A stretch of DNA of 64,000 nt, from contig CADBHQ010000006.1 in the NCBI GenBank assembly GCA_902794535.1, forward strand, positions 62,001 to 126,000, given 5' to 3'. The DNA comes from Fibrobacter succinogenes. Lineage in GTDB: Bacteria; Fibrobacterota; Fibrobacteria; Fibrobacterales; Fibrobacteraceae. Shown here piece by piece: positions 1 to 8,419 of this stretch; the first letter of the stretch is position 1, and the number at the start of each line of letters is the position of its first letter. The notes beneath the pieces are model-generated. The model was not told the origin of the DNA. It made no database searches and saw only the letters and a program-made list of their open reading frames with translations. Made by a program: the position numbers and the translations under genes.

Positions 1-196
1 TGCAATTGCAGCACCTTACCCTTAATATCGTATTTTGCACCTTAAAAATAGTTTCAAAATGCCGCTTTGTGGATAAAAAGCATACATTTTTTTCATTTTT
101 TTTCAAAAGCACCCCCATTTGCAGTGAACATTTGTGCAAAAATCATACTTTTTTACTTTTTTTGGATAAAGATTCATCTTTTCGGGGCAAAAATGC

Positions 197-216
197 TATG
201 ATTTACACTATAGGAG
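197..216 (+). promoter_or_regulatory. Possible extended -10 and ribosome binding site of the LRR gene
   Basis: TGCTATGAT at 194-202 fits an extended -10 box, and AGGAG at 212-216 is a good Shine-Dalgarno site eight bases before the ATG at 225. No convincing -35 box is present, and the implied 5' leader would be very short, so the promoter part is weak. The ribosome binding site is what decides the start. The rest of 1-196 is T-rich and I see no gene in it. Confidence 0.3.
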
Positions 217-224
217 ATGTTCCC

Positions 225-977
225 ATGAATTTGCTAGATATCATTAATAAAGCCAAGGCCGAAAAAGCCACCTCGTTAGACCTTTCCCAAAAAGAACTGA
301 GAATCCTTCCTCAGGAACTTTTCGAATTGGAAGACCTCGAAGAGCTCATCCTCGACCGCAACATGCTCGTGGAACTCCCCGATGACATTTCCAAGCTCAA
401 GAAACTGAAAAAACTTTCCGTGAGCGAAAACGACCTGATGGAACTCCCCGAAACCATCGGTGAACTTACAAATCTTGAACACCTGTACCTGGGTTACAAC
501 AGCCTTTCGGAACTTCCGGATTCCGTGGGTAACCTCAAGAAGCTCCAGACGGTGAACATCGCCAAGAACCAGCTTTTGGATCTGACCCTCGAAGTCGGCA
601 AATGGGTAAACGTCACCAAGATTTCTCTGCACGACAACATGCTTTCCGAAGTGCCTCCTACCCTCGGTAAGCTGAAAAAGCTCCGCAAGCTCTACCTCGA
701 CAACAACGACCTGACCTCCATTCCGGCCACCCTCGGCCACCTGGAATCTCTGGAAGTTCTGATGGTGTCGGGTAACAACCTGGGCGCTATTCCCTCTGAA
801 TTCAGCAACCTGAAAAAGCTCAAGGAACTGGTGCTCGACGCCAACCAGCTCGCCACTCTCCCCGAAAGCCTCGCCGAATGCGACAGCCTCGAAACGATTT
901 CCGTGGTGGAAAACCCGCTCGAAGGCGGAATCCCCCGCGTGCTTTTGGACAAGAAAGGCCTGAGCATCGATCAGTAA
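225..977 (+). CDS. Leucine-rich-repeat protein, cytoplasmic
   Basis: A 250-residue protein made almost entirely of about nine leucine-rich repeats of 23 residues, of the pattern LxxLxLxxNxLxxLPxxIxxL (for example LEHLYLGYNSLSELP). Such repeats form a curved scaffold for protein-protein contacts. There is no signal peptide, membrane segment or attached enzymatic domain, so a cytoplasmic binding role is likely but the partner is unknown. The open frame extends upstream to position 6. The ATG at 225 is preferred because AGGAG lies eight bases ahead of it and the repeat-like sequence begins right after it. It is the first gene of a plus-strand run, with the S41 lipoproteins following 71 bases later after a small hairpin. 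Confidence 0.85.
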   Translation: MNLLDIINKAKAEKATSLDLSQKELRILPQELFELEDLEELILDRNMLVELPDDISKLKKLKKLSVSENDLMELPETIGELTNLEHLYLGYNSLSELPDSVGNLKKLQTVNIAKNQLLDLTLEVGKWVNVTKISLHDNMLSEVPPTLGKLKKLRKLYLDNNDLTSIPATLGHLESLEVLMVSGNNLGAIPSEFSNLKKLKELVLDANQLATLPESLAECDSLETISVVENPLEGGIPRVLLDKKGLSIDQ

Positions 978-981
978 TTTT

Positions 982-1029
982 TAGACGAGAGAACGGACCT
1001 CCGGTCCTACAGACGAAAGACGAAAGAGG
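982..1029 (+). repeat. Small hairpin with flanking AGACGA(A/G)AGA direct repeats
   Basis: Between the LRR gene and the first S41 gene lies GGACC (995-999), a three-base loop, and GGTCC (1003-1007). It is flanked by near-identical AGACGAGAGA and AGACGAAAGA units. The stem is only five base pairs with no T-run, so it is not a convincing terminator. It could be a short intergenic repeat. Confidence 0.3.
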
Positions 1030-1048
1030 TTTAAGGAGAATACGGAGA

Positions 1049-2365
1049 ATGAATCTACTGAGAAAATTCTCTTTTCCTGTTTTTCGCGTCTTAAAGACAA
1101 TCCCTCTCGTCTTCCTCGCTGCCTGCAGTGATTTTTTCGAGCCGGTAGACAGTACATCTACCCCCACAGAATACACTTATAATTACTGGCTTTTACAACG
1201 AACATACCTGTTCGAAGACGAACTGCCCCTGCTGGATGAACAGGGCGATTCTGTCAGCGAGCTCTACAACAAGCTGTCAGACCCGTTCACTCGTTACGTT
1301 CCTCCAGCAAAAAGTGAAGAAACAATCACACACATCAACACAAGCATTGTACCCGGCGATGTCGGCATGGAATACACACTGTTTACGCAGATGGAGCATC
1401 CACTCGTCATTTACCGAGTTTATCCCGAAAGCCCAGCCGGACGAGCAGGGATTAAGCGCTACGGAAATATTCTAAATGTCAACGGCGTTGAAATTACGGG
1501 CGCAAACGCTTTCGACACATACAATTCCATACTCGCTCAAAACAAAGAAGTTTCCATAACAGTCGAATCGCTCGGCGACACCACAATATACAAGCTGACC
1601 AAAGAAGACGTTTACGCCCCGACGGTGTTCATTGACACGCTAAGTGGAGTCCAGGTCATAACCATCACCAGTTTCAAGTTAAACACCGCAAATCGAACTG
1701 AAGGGACATTCGGAGAACTGAAAGCCTACTTGGACTCTACGAAAAACACAACAGAGCCAAGGATTATAGACTTGCGCAACAACCCGGGTGGACACGTCAA
1801 TCATTGTACATCTATGGCAGGACTTTTCGTTCCCGAAGACTCCATCGTTTCCACCCGCTATTGGAGAAGTTTTGGCGCCGACGGCGAACCCGTTTATAAC
1901 AAATTATCCATTTTGGCGGATTCAAGTGGAAGCGGTCGAAACGGGAAATTCTTGATGCTTGTAAACAGGAACAGCGCAAGCTGCGCCGAAATCTTTGCAG
2001 TTGCCCTTCAAGAAGGCGCCAACATTCCTGTCGCCGGCGAACGCTCCTATGGCAAGGGAATCGGGCAAAGCACCTGGAAAACGATGGCCGGGGGACTTTC
2101 GCTCATTACCAACTTGGAATTCTTGACACCCAAGGGCAATTCCTACAATAAAATCGGAATTTTCCCAGACTATCCTTGTGAATCGGCAACACTCCAATGC
2201 GGCTTTGATGCACTCGAAGCAGAGTACGGATCCAAATCGAAAAAGGCCGCTTTAAAAAAGAGTGCTGCCAGTTCATACGCGAGCGACCCCCAAGTGTTGC
2301 GACGCTATAAGGACTTTGGCGGAGCTATCATGAATGGTGATAGCCTAGATATTTTGGTATATTAA
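1049..2365 (+). CDS. S41 (C-terminal processing) peptidase lipoprotein
   Basis: A 438-residue secreted protease-like lipoprotein. After the start at 1049 comes a signal sequence ending in the lipobox LAAC, which places it on the periplasmic face of a membrane. A PDZ domain around SPAGRAGIKRYGNILNVNG is followed by the S41 fold. The motif NRNSASCAE supplies a Ser at residue 311 and SYGKGIGQ a Lys at 336. The 25-residue spacing is the same as in the Ser-Lys dyad of Prc/CtpA, so activity is plausible. DLRNNPGG is the family's conserved substrate-cleft motif. The frame is open far upstream (to 878), but GGAGAA precedes 1049 and only this start gives a signal peptide. A diverged paralog follows after 23 bases, so the two are probably co-transcribed. 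The substrate is unknown. Confidence 0.85.
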   Translation: MNLLRKFSFPVFRVLKTIPLVFLAACSDFFEPVDSTSTPTEYTYNYWLLQRTYLFEDELPLLDEQGDSVSELYNKLSDPFTRYVPPAKSEETITHINTSIVPGDVGMEYTLFTQMEHPLVIYRVYPESPAGRAGIKRYGNILNVNGVEITGANAFDTYNSILAQNKEVSITVESLGDTTIYKLTKEDVYAPTVFIDTLSGVQVITITSFKLNTANRTEGTFGELKAYLDSTKNTTEPRIIDLRNNPGGHVNHCTSMAGLFVPEDSIVSTRYWRSFGADGEPVYNKLSILADSSGSGRNGKFLMLVNRNSASCAEIFAVALQEGANIPVAGERSYGKGIGQSTWKTMAGGLSLITNLEFLTPKGNSYNKIGIFPDYPCESATLQCGFDALEAEYGSKSKKAALKKSAASSYASDPQVLRRYKDFGGAIMNGDSLDILVY

Positions 2366-2388
2366 GAACATATAAAGGAGGATCTTTT

Positions 2389-3792
2389 ATGTTCAAAAAA
2401 CTGCTTTTAGGCGCTAGTATTTTTTCGCTGTTTCTTTCGGCATGTACAGAACCCGAAGAAAGTTCAAAAATTCCCATGTTTCCAGAAGAGGATGACTTTT
2501 CCAACGATATAGAAGCAGAACTCTATTTCAATTACTTCTACCTTGACCTCTACTACATCTACGGTCACGCTCGTAACGAGCTTTCCGACAATTACAAAGT
2601 CTACCTGAACAAGGGAACAAGTGCCGACGCCCGCGGAAAGAATTTCTGCACCGAAGAATACTACGACGTATGCTACATGTATAACCAGTTGGCAGATCCC
2701 TTTACCCGCTACTTCGATCCTAAGATTGCCCCTCAGGTTCTTGCAAGTATTTTTGAAACCGAAACAATTACAGGAATCGGCGCAGAAGTCGAAGAAATTA
2801 CCGACATCGGATCTCGCTACATACGCATCTCGGATATCTATCCGGGTTCCCCCGCAGAAAAGGCGGGACTCCAAATAGGCGACGTCATTGTTCAGATAGA
2901 CGGTCTCAATATTTCATCGGCATCTAACTTCGAAGCTATGTGTACCGGCAATATTGGCGACATCATCAAGATTGTCGTAAACCGCAACGATGAATTGGTC
3001 GTTGCCGCCGTCACCGTAGACGAATACAACGAACCTTCTGTCAGACTTACTTACCAAGATTCCATTCCGGTGATTCAGATTCAGCAATTTGTCGTAACCA
3101 CCATTAGCGACAAGGGCACTTTCGGAGAATTCCTTTCTGCCCTCAAAAAGACCGAAGGCGCCAAGTCTACCATTATTGACCTGCGCGGAAACCCCGGCGG
3201 AGAAACAAAGCAGTGTGACAGCATTGCCGCGGCACTGCTTTCCAAGGGAGATACGATTATCATTGACATTGAAGCATTCCCAGATTCTATTCGTGATGGC
3301 GGATATTGGCGTTACGTTCAAAGACTTGATACCGTTTCCCGAATCGTACCGGGAGACGGCGTTGGCAAAGACCGCTACTACGTAGTGATGGCCGATACAG
3401 GTTCTGCAAGCTGTTCCGAAAGCATGCTTTCTGCCTTGACCGCAAATAGACACGTTCCTGTCGTAGGCCAATTGACTTACGGAAAGGGCATTGGTCAGAT
3501 TGTAATCGACTCGACTTATAAATATGGGCTCGCCTTGATAACCGCCTTGCAGAGTTTCGACAAGAACTGGGAAAGCTATCACGATTTGGGTATTGTTCCG
3601 GACTTTGAAATCGACGACCCCGATGAACAGCTGGCCAAGGCCGTGGAACTTGCCAAAGAAGGAACCTACATACGTACCGCAGGCTACGGCACCAGAAAAT
3701 TGAACCACTTCTCTAAGGCCCGCCTCCAGGAACCGTCGAACAAGATTCCGACGGCAAAAGACCTAAAGCTTAGATACGAAATTAGGCACTAA
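2389..3792 (+). CDS. S41 peptidase lipoprotein, tandem paralog
   Basis: A 467-residue paralog of the preceding gene with the same layout: lipoprotein signal ending LSAC, an N-terminal region, a PDZ domain (GSPAEKAGLQIGDVIVQIDG), then the S41 protease fold with DLRGNPGGE. Ser341 in GSASCSE and Lys366 in TYGKGIGQ keep the 25-residue dyad spacing, so both copies look active. A very strong ribosome binding site, AAGGAGG, precedes the ATG. The C-terminal 50 residues are polar and differ from the first copy. The gene converges on the M23 peptidase gene with only six bases between the stops. A shared envelope-protein quality-control or maturation role is inferred from family and neighbours. Confidence 0.87.
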   Translation: MFKKLLLGASIFSLFLSACTEPEESSKIPMFPEEDDFSNDIEAELYFNYFYLDLYYIYGHARNELSDNYKVYLNKGTSADARGKNFCTEEYYDVCYMYNQLADPFTRYFDPKIAPQVLASIFETETITGIGAEVEEITDIGSRYIRISDIYPGSPAEKAGLQIGDVIVQIDGLNISSASNFEAMCTGNIGDIIKIVVNRNDELVVAAVTVDEYNEPSVRLTYQDSIPVIQIQQFVVTTISDKGTFGEFLSALKKTEGAKSTIIDLRGNPGGETKQCDSIAAALLSKGDTIIIDIEAFPDSIRDGGYWRYVQRLDTVSRIVPGDGVGKDRYYVVMADTGSASCSESMLSALTANRHVPVVGQLTYGKGIGQIVIDSTYKYGLALITALQSFDKNWESYHDLGIVPDFEIDDPDEQLAKAVELAKEGTYIRTAGYGTRKLNHFSKARLQEPSNKIPTAKDLKLRYEIRH

Positions 3793-3798
3793 TAAAAA

Positions 3799-5112
3799 CT
3801 AGAGATTTCGCATACGCACCATCACATCGGTGGTGTCGTTTGCTTTTACGGCAGGGGCGGCGAGAGTCGCCTCTATTTGTTTGCGGATTTCGGCCACTTG
3901 GTCCTTCAGGCGAGCAAGCCGCTGCCCTTCGAGCTTGGGAGCTGCAATCATGGTCTTGGAAGCCGGATTGATCCAGGAGCCCTTTTCGTTCTTGAAACCC
4001 AAATGCAGGTGCGGGCCAGTGCTTCTACCTGTAGATCCTACGCGGCCAATGCACTGGCGCGCAGCCACCTTGGAGCCCACCTTTACGCCGCGAACAGACA
4101 GATGCATGTACCAGCTTTCGGAGCGGTCCCTGTGGCGAATGGCAATCTTGTGGCCGCTAAACTGGTCGAAACCCGAAACTGTCACAATACCTTCGGCAAC
4201 AGCGTAAACCGGCGTTCCCGTAGGGCTACCGTAGTCAATGCCGTAGTGGGTCTTGCGCTGGCCCGTAATCGGGTGAATGCGGCTACCGAAGGGGCTCGTA
4301 ATATGCAGGCGGTCAAGCGGGTAACGCAGGCCATCAAACACGAGCGCTTCGCCCTTTTCGGTATAGTGGGCGTTAAAGGAACTCTTGGGGTCTGGATCTT
4401 CGTAACGGAATGCTTCATGATGGCCCACAATGCGACCGTCGAATTCGGCGTAGACCACGCGGCCGTCAATCCAGATAGAATCCTGATAGAAAGTTTCTTC
4501 GAGCAAAATGCGGAACTTGTCGCCAGCGCGGGCCAACGGGAAAGCCACCTTGCACTGGAGCACGCCACTCACGATACCTACCATGCGACCGGGAATGCCG
4601 ACCTTAAAAAGCGTACCGTTCAAGGTGCTGCCTTCGGTCAGCGCGCCTTCGAATATGGACTGTCTGCGCTTTACCGGCTTTTGAATCAGACTATAAACGT
4701 AACCATTTTCGGTGCGACTAAGCATGTGGATGTTCGCCGGGTTCGGGGCATAACGGAATCGCTGCACACTGCCCGAAGAGTCGATGGCGGCGTAAAAAAC
4801 CTGGCCTACGCGGAGTTTGGAAAGTTCGGCGCTGTCCTGGAGGGCAAGCACAATCTTGCCACGTTCCTTTTCATTAATCTGCATGCGGACAAGCACTTGG
4901 AACAAGCCATCGCCCGCACGGACGGTATCGTTATGCACAATCCAGTTGCCGGGTTGCAATTGCGCCTGCTCAATTTCATTCGTGAGGGAATCGATTTGTG
5001 CGCGTAGGCGGTCGCCTTCATCTTTCAGACCTTGAATTTTCTCTTCTTCGTTACAGCCAAGTAGCGAAAATGCAAAAAAAGCAGACAACGCAATCGACAA
5101 AATAAATTTCAC
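3799..5112 (-). CDS. M23 family murein endopeptidase lipoprotein (MepM-like)
   Basis: A lipoprotein of 437 residues. The lipobox LLGC gives Cys20, followed by a short coiled coil (about 21-52), a middle domain of the sort that covers the active site in MepM/Csd3 relatives, and the C-terminal M23 (LytM) domain. Zinc ligands are visible in HYGIDYG and in HLHLGF, and GSTGRSTGPHLHL is the classic family signature, so it should cleave peptidoglycan cross-bridges. The start is taken as GTG at 5112 because GAGG lies five bases before it and the signal peptide begins there. A longer frame from a TTG at 5139 has no such support. It is a lone minus-strand gene. Upstream is the CCTGTAC repeat region. 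Confidence 0.88.
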   Translation of the reverse strand: MKFILSIALSAFFAFSLLGCNEEEKIQGLKDEGDRLRAQIDSLTNEIEQAQLQPGNWIVHNDTVRAGDGLFQVLVRMQINEKERGKIVLALQDSAELSKLRVGQVFYAAIDSSGSVQRFRYAPNPANIHMLSRTENGYVYSLIQKPVKRRQSIFEGALTEGSTLNGTLFKVGIPGRMVGIVSGVLQCKVAFPLARAGDKFRILLEETFYQDSIWIDGRVVYAEFDGRIVGHHEAFRYEDPDPKSSFNAHYTEKGEALVFDGLRYPLDRLHITSPFGSRIHPITGQRKTHYGIDYGSPTGTPVYAVAEGIVTVSGFDQFSGHKIAIRHRDRSESWYMHLSVRGVKVGSKVAARQCIGRVGSTGRSTGPHLHLGFKNEKGSWINPASKTMIAAPKLEGQRLARLKDQVAEIRKQIEATLAAPAVKANDTTDVMVRMRNL

Positions 5113-5217
5113 GAAAACCTCAGAATGATAATATGCCAAATATAGAATAAGAAATGCGGAATTTGAAGCACGCCAAAAGCAACCATACAGACCAAAACAG
5201 GCGTTCTACCCTGTTTA

Positions 5218-5386
5218 GCCTGTACATTTCGCCAATTACACACAAATTAACAACACTTTTTGACCCATGGTACAGGCTACAGCTCTGTTTGTTAAGAAAT
5301 AAGCCTGTACAACTAAGCATAAAGAGACCAAATTGAGGCTTTTTGTACAGGCCCAAAAGAGGTTTACCCCTTATTTAACCTGTACA
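5218..5386. repeat. Five copies of CCTGTAC/GTACAGG in a gene-free stretch
   Basis: The 364 bases between the M23 gene start and the FKBP gene end hold GCCTGTACA at 5218-5226, GTACAGGCT at 5270-5278, GCCTGTACA at 5303-5311, TGTACAGGC at 5344-5352 and ACCTGTACA at 5378-5386. Both orientations occur, with core-to-core steps of roughly 51, 34, 41 and 34 bases. The core TGTACA is palindromic. This could be an array of regulator sites in front of the M23 gene or a small repetitive extragenic element. Small open frames here (such as 5154-5336) show no coding signs. Confidence 0.6.
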
Positions 5387-5423
5387 CACATTATTTTTCA
5401 CCCTGATTTATCTTTATATAGAC

Positions 5424-5450
5424 AAAAAGCCCCGCGCCTTTGGCGCGGGG
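5424..5450 (-). terminator. Rho-independent terminator of the FKBP gene
   Basis: A perfect nine-base-pair GC stem, CCCCGCGCC (5430-5438) with a TTT loop and GGCGCGGGG (5442-5450). On the minus strand it is followed by CTTTTTG. It sits 27 bases past the FKBP stop codon. Confidence 0.85.
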
Positions 5451-5476
5451 ACTCTTCGCAATATTATGTCAGCCAA

Positions 5477-6439
5477 TTAGTTTGCAGCAGCGGGAGCGGC
5501 TGCGGCGGCAGGAGCGGCAGCCGGGGCAGCGGCAGCAGGCTTAGCTTCAGCCTTCGGAGCTTCGGCAGCGGCGGGCTTGGCTGCTTCAGCAGGCTTTGCT
5601 TCAGCGGCCGGCTTTGCGGCTTCGGCCTTCTTTTCAGCCTTAGGAGCAGCCGGTTTAGCAGCAGCCTTCTTCACTTCAGCCTTCGGGGCTTCGGCAGCGG
5701 GCTGTTCAGCAGAATGGGTGTCGATGAGTTCCATTTCGAACACGAGAGTGCTGTTACCCGGAATCTGCGGGCCACGGCCACGCGGACCGTAAGCGAGGTC
5801 GCTCGGGATCCAAGCGGTGACCTTTTCGCCAACCTTCATGAGCTTGAGCATTTCGGTCCAACCCGGAATCACAGCGCCAATCGGGAATTCAAGCGGTTCG
5901 CCACGGTCGACAGAGCTGTCGAACTTGGTGCCGTCGAGGAGCGTACCGGTGTAGTGAACCTTCACGATGTCGCCATCGGCCGGAGTTGCACCCGTACCTT
6001 CGGTAATCACCTTGTACTGGAGGCCAGATTCGGTGGTCACGACGCCTTCGGCAGTCTTGTTCTTGGCGAGGAATGCTTCGCCAGCAGCCTTGTTGGCTTC
6101 GGCAGCGAGGCTGTCCTTCTTGTTCTTTTCAGCCTGACGAGCCTGAGAAAGGTCGGTCAAGGTCTGGAAGATGATGGAGTCGTTCATCAAGAAATGAGCG
6201 GAATCTTCGTTATAGCGTTCCTTGAAAGCCTGGATAAAGAGATCGAGGTCGAGGTCGATAGAGTCGCGGGTTACCAACTGGAAACGAGCCTGGTTACCGA
6301 AATGGGCACCGAGAGCATAGCTGTACTTATCCTTGTCAGTCACCAAAGCAGTCTTGGTCTTGGAACCTTGGCACAGCTGATCACAGCCAGTCAGAGCAAA
6401 TGCGAGAGCACCCGCAGCAATAATGAGTTTTTTGTTCAT
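5477..6439 (-). CDS. FKBP-type peptidyl-prolyl isomerase lipoprotein with Ala/Pro/Lys-rich tail
   Basis: A 320-residue periplasmic isomerase that should speed proline cis-trans isomerisation during folding of exported proteins. The signal ends in LTGC (Cys19). An FkpA/Mip-like helical N-terminal part runs to about residue 110, and the FKBP domain occupies about 115-220, with motifs [16 protein letters not shown] and IPSDLAYG. The last hundred residues are unusual: a low-complexity Ala-Pro-Lys-Glu repeat ending in an Ala-rich run, perhaps a spacer interacting with peptidoglycan or the outer membrane. The ATG at 6439 is chosen over an upstream start at 6463 because GAGG lies just before it and the signal peptide starts there. 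It is divergent from glmS. Confidence 0.9.
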   Translation of the reverse strand: MNKKLIIAAGALAFALTGCDQLCQGSKTKTALVTDKDKYSYALGAHFGNQARFQLVTRDSIDLDLDLFIQAFKERYNEDSAHFLMNDSIIFQTLTDLSQARQAEKNKKDSLAAEANKAAGEAFLAKNKTAEGVVTTESGLQYKVITEGTGATPADGDIVKVHYTGTLLDGTKFDSSVDRGEPLEFPIGAVIPGWTEMLKLMKVGEKVTAWIPSDLAYGPRGRGPQIPGNSTLVFEMELIDTHSAEQPAAEAPKAEVKKAAAKPAAPKAEKKAEAAKPAAEAKPAEAAKPAAAEAPKAEAKPAAAAPAAAPAAAAAPAAAN

Positions 6440-6512
6440 TTTATCCTCTTTTATGTTTGACAAACGAAAAATAACAAAATCTTACGCTAAAAGACCATAT
6501 GTAACCCATTTT

Positions 6513-6534
6513 TACCAAAAGAAATTGGTATATT
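6513..6534 (+). promoter_or_regulatory. Inverted repeat overlapping a -10-like box upstream of glmS
   Basis: TACCAA (6513-6518) and TTGGTA (6525-6530) form a perfect inverted repeat with a six-base spacer. It overlaps TATATT at 6529-6534, which could be the -10 box of glmS. The layout resembles an operator. No clear -35 box is seen. Confidence 0.35.
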
Positions 6535-6567
6535 GCGTTTCGTTAACAAAAGAAGGATATTTATAGT

Positions 6568-8394
6568 ATGTGCGGAATTGTCGGATACATCGGACAAAAC
6601 GAAGCTTTGCCTATCTTGGTCGGCGGTCTTAAAAAGTTGGAATACCGCGGCTACGACAGCTCGGGCGTTGCCCTGATTGAAGACGGGAAAATTGAAACCG
6701 TTCGCGCCTCCGGCAAGATTGCGGCTCTTGAAGACAAACTCAAAACAAAGCCTCTCCACGGTCATGTCGGCATTGCCCACACCCGTTGGGCCACCCACGG
6801 CGCCCCCACCGAACAGAACGCACACCCGCACCAGAGCTTTGACGGCAAGATTTCGATTGTCCACAACGGCATTATCGAAAACTATGCCATTTTAAAAAAG
6901 AAGTTGCAGTCCGAAGGAATCGAATTCAAGTCCGAAACCGACACCGAAGTCGTCGCCCACCTGATTGCCCGCTACTACAAGGGCAACCTCAAGGAAGCCG
7001 TCCTCAAGGCAATTTCCAAGATTGAAGGTACTTTTGGCCTTGCGGTGATTTGCAAGGACGAACCCGGCACCATGATTGGTGCCCGCCGCGGATCTCCGCT
7101 TATTTTGGGTATCGGCCAGAACGAATTCTACCTGGCCTCTGACGTTTCCGCTATCATCATGCACACGCAGAAGGTCGTTTATCTCGACGACAATGACATC
7201 GTCGAAATCAAGGAAGACGGTTACAACCTGTTGAATACGAACAGCCAGCCGGTGCAACACGAAGTGCAAGACGTGGAATTCGATGCCGACGCCATTGCGA
7301 AGGGCGGCTTTGCGCACTTTATGCTCAAGGAAATTTTTGAACAGCCTGAAGTGCTCCGCAACACCATGCGCGGACGTCTCTTGCAGGCCGAAGGCAATGC
7401 CAAGCTTGCAGGCCTCGACACCAACATTAGGGAACTCCGTAACATCAACCGTATCATTATTACCGCCTGCGGTACCAGCTACTACGCCGGTATGGTCGGT
7501 GAATACATGATCGAAGACTTGGCCGGCGTTCCGGTCGAAGTGGAATACGCCTCGGAATTCCGTTACCGTAACCCGATTATCAAGCCGGGTACGCTCGTTC
7601 TTGCCATTAGCCAGTCCGGCGAAACCGCCGATACGCTCGCCGCCCTGAAGGAAGCCCAACAGAAGGGCGCAACCGCTCTTGCCATTTGTAACGGCGTGGG
7701 TTCTACCATCGCTCGCACCAGCGACGGCGGCGTTTACCTGCACGCAGGCCCCGAAATCGGTGTGGCCAGCACCAAGGCATTCACTAGCCAGGTGACCGTG
7801 CTTGCGATGATTGCCCTTTTGCTTGGCCGCCAGCGCCGCCTTTCGTTCGAAAGCGGTGCCGACATCGTGAAAGCCATGCAGGAGCTCCCCGAACTCGTGG
7901 ATCAGACCCTCAAGCTTTCGGACCAGATTGCAGGTATCGCCAACAAGTACGTGAAGGCGAACAACTTCTTGTACCTGGGTCGTCACTTCAACTACCCCGT
8001 AGCTATGGAAGGCGCACTCAAGCTCAAGGAAATCAGCTACATTCACGCCGAAGGCTACCCCGCTGCCGAAATGAAGCATGGGCCCATCGCCTTGATCGAC
8101 GAAAACATGCCGGTCGTGGTGATTGCCCCGAAGGATGCTTTGTTCGACAAGGTCATCAGCAACGTTCGCGAAATCAAGGCCCGTGGCGGCAAGGTGATTG
8201 CCATCTCGACCGCAGATTGCCACCCGCTCGACGAAATCGCAGACCACCTGATTACAGTCCCGAAGACTATCCCGATGCTCATGCCGATCGTGACATGCGT
8301 GCCGCTCCAGCTGCTCGCCTACCACATCGCCGTGCTCCGCGGAAACGACGTGGACCAGCCGCGCAACCTCGCCAAGAGCGTGACCGTGGAATAA
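6568..8394 (+). CDS. glmS: Glutamine-fructose-6-phosphate aminotransferase (isomerizing)
   Basis: A 608-residue enzyme that makes glucosamine-6-phosphate from fructose-6-phosphate and glutamine, the entry step to UDP-GlcNAc for peptidoglycan and LPS. The protein begins MCGIVGYIG, so Cys2 is the glutaminase nucleophile after Met removal. The glutaminase domain (about 1-220, with HTRWATHG and HNGIIEN) is followed by two SIS sugar-isomerase domains (TACGTSYYA; GRHFNYPVAMEGALKLKEI) and the usual C-terminal KSVTVE. Length is normal for the family. AAGGA precedes the ATG. I found no glmS ribozyme in the short leader. scpA follows 25 bases later, probably on the same transcript. Confidence 0.98.
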   Translation: MCGIVGYIGQNEALPILVGGLKKLEYRGYDSSGVALIEDGKIETVRASGKIAALEDKLKTKPLHGHVGIAHTRWATHGAPTEQNAHPHQSFDGKISIVHNGIIENYAILKKKLQSEGIEFKSETDTEVVAHLIARYYKGNLKEAVLKAISKIEGTFGLAVICKDEPGTMIGARRGSPLILGIGQNEFYLASDVSAIIMHTQKVVYLDDNDIVEIKEDGYNLLNTNSQPVQHEVQDVEFDADAIAKGGFAHFMLKEIFEQPEVLRNTMRGRLLQAEGNAKLAGLDTNIRELRNINRIIITACGTSYYAGMVGEYMIEDLAGVPVEVEYASEFRYRNPIIKPGTLVLAISQSGETADTLAALKEAQQKGATALAICNGVGSTIARTSDGGVYLHAGPEIGVASTKAFTSQVTVLAMIALLLGRQRRLSFESGADIVKAMQELPELVDQTLKLSDQIAGIANKYVKANNFLYLGRHFNYPVAMEGALKLKEISYIHAEGYPAAEMKHGPIALIDENMPVVVIAPKDALFDKVISNVREIKARGGKVIAISTADCHPLDEIADHLITVPKTIPMLMPIVTCVPLQLLAYHIAVLRGNDVDQPRNLAKSVTVE

Positions 8395-8419
8395 GAAATC
8401 CTTCTAAGAATTTATAAGC

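Noticed and set aside
3877..5007. Plus-strand open frame of 376 codons opposite the M23 gene
   Set aside because: The M23 frame has lipobox, zinc motifs and a ribosome binding site; the opposite frame has none.
5333..6460. Plus-strand open frame of 375 codons across the FKBP gene
   Set aside because: It is the complement of the FKBP gene's low-complexity tail and body, begins inside the repeat region and has no ribosome binding site. The FKBP protein on the other strand has clear domains.
6892..8325. Minus-strand open frame of 477 codons opposite glmS
   Set aside because: The long frame is a mirror of high-quality glmS coding sequence; its residues show no domain and it lacks a start signal.
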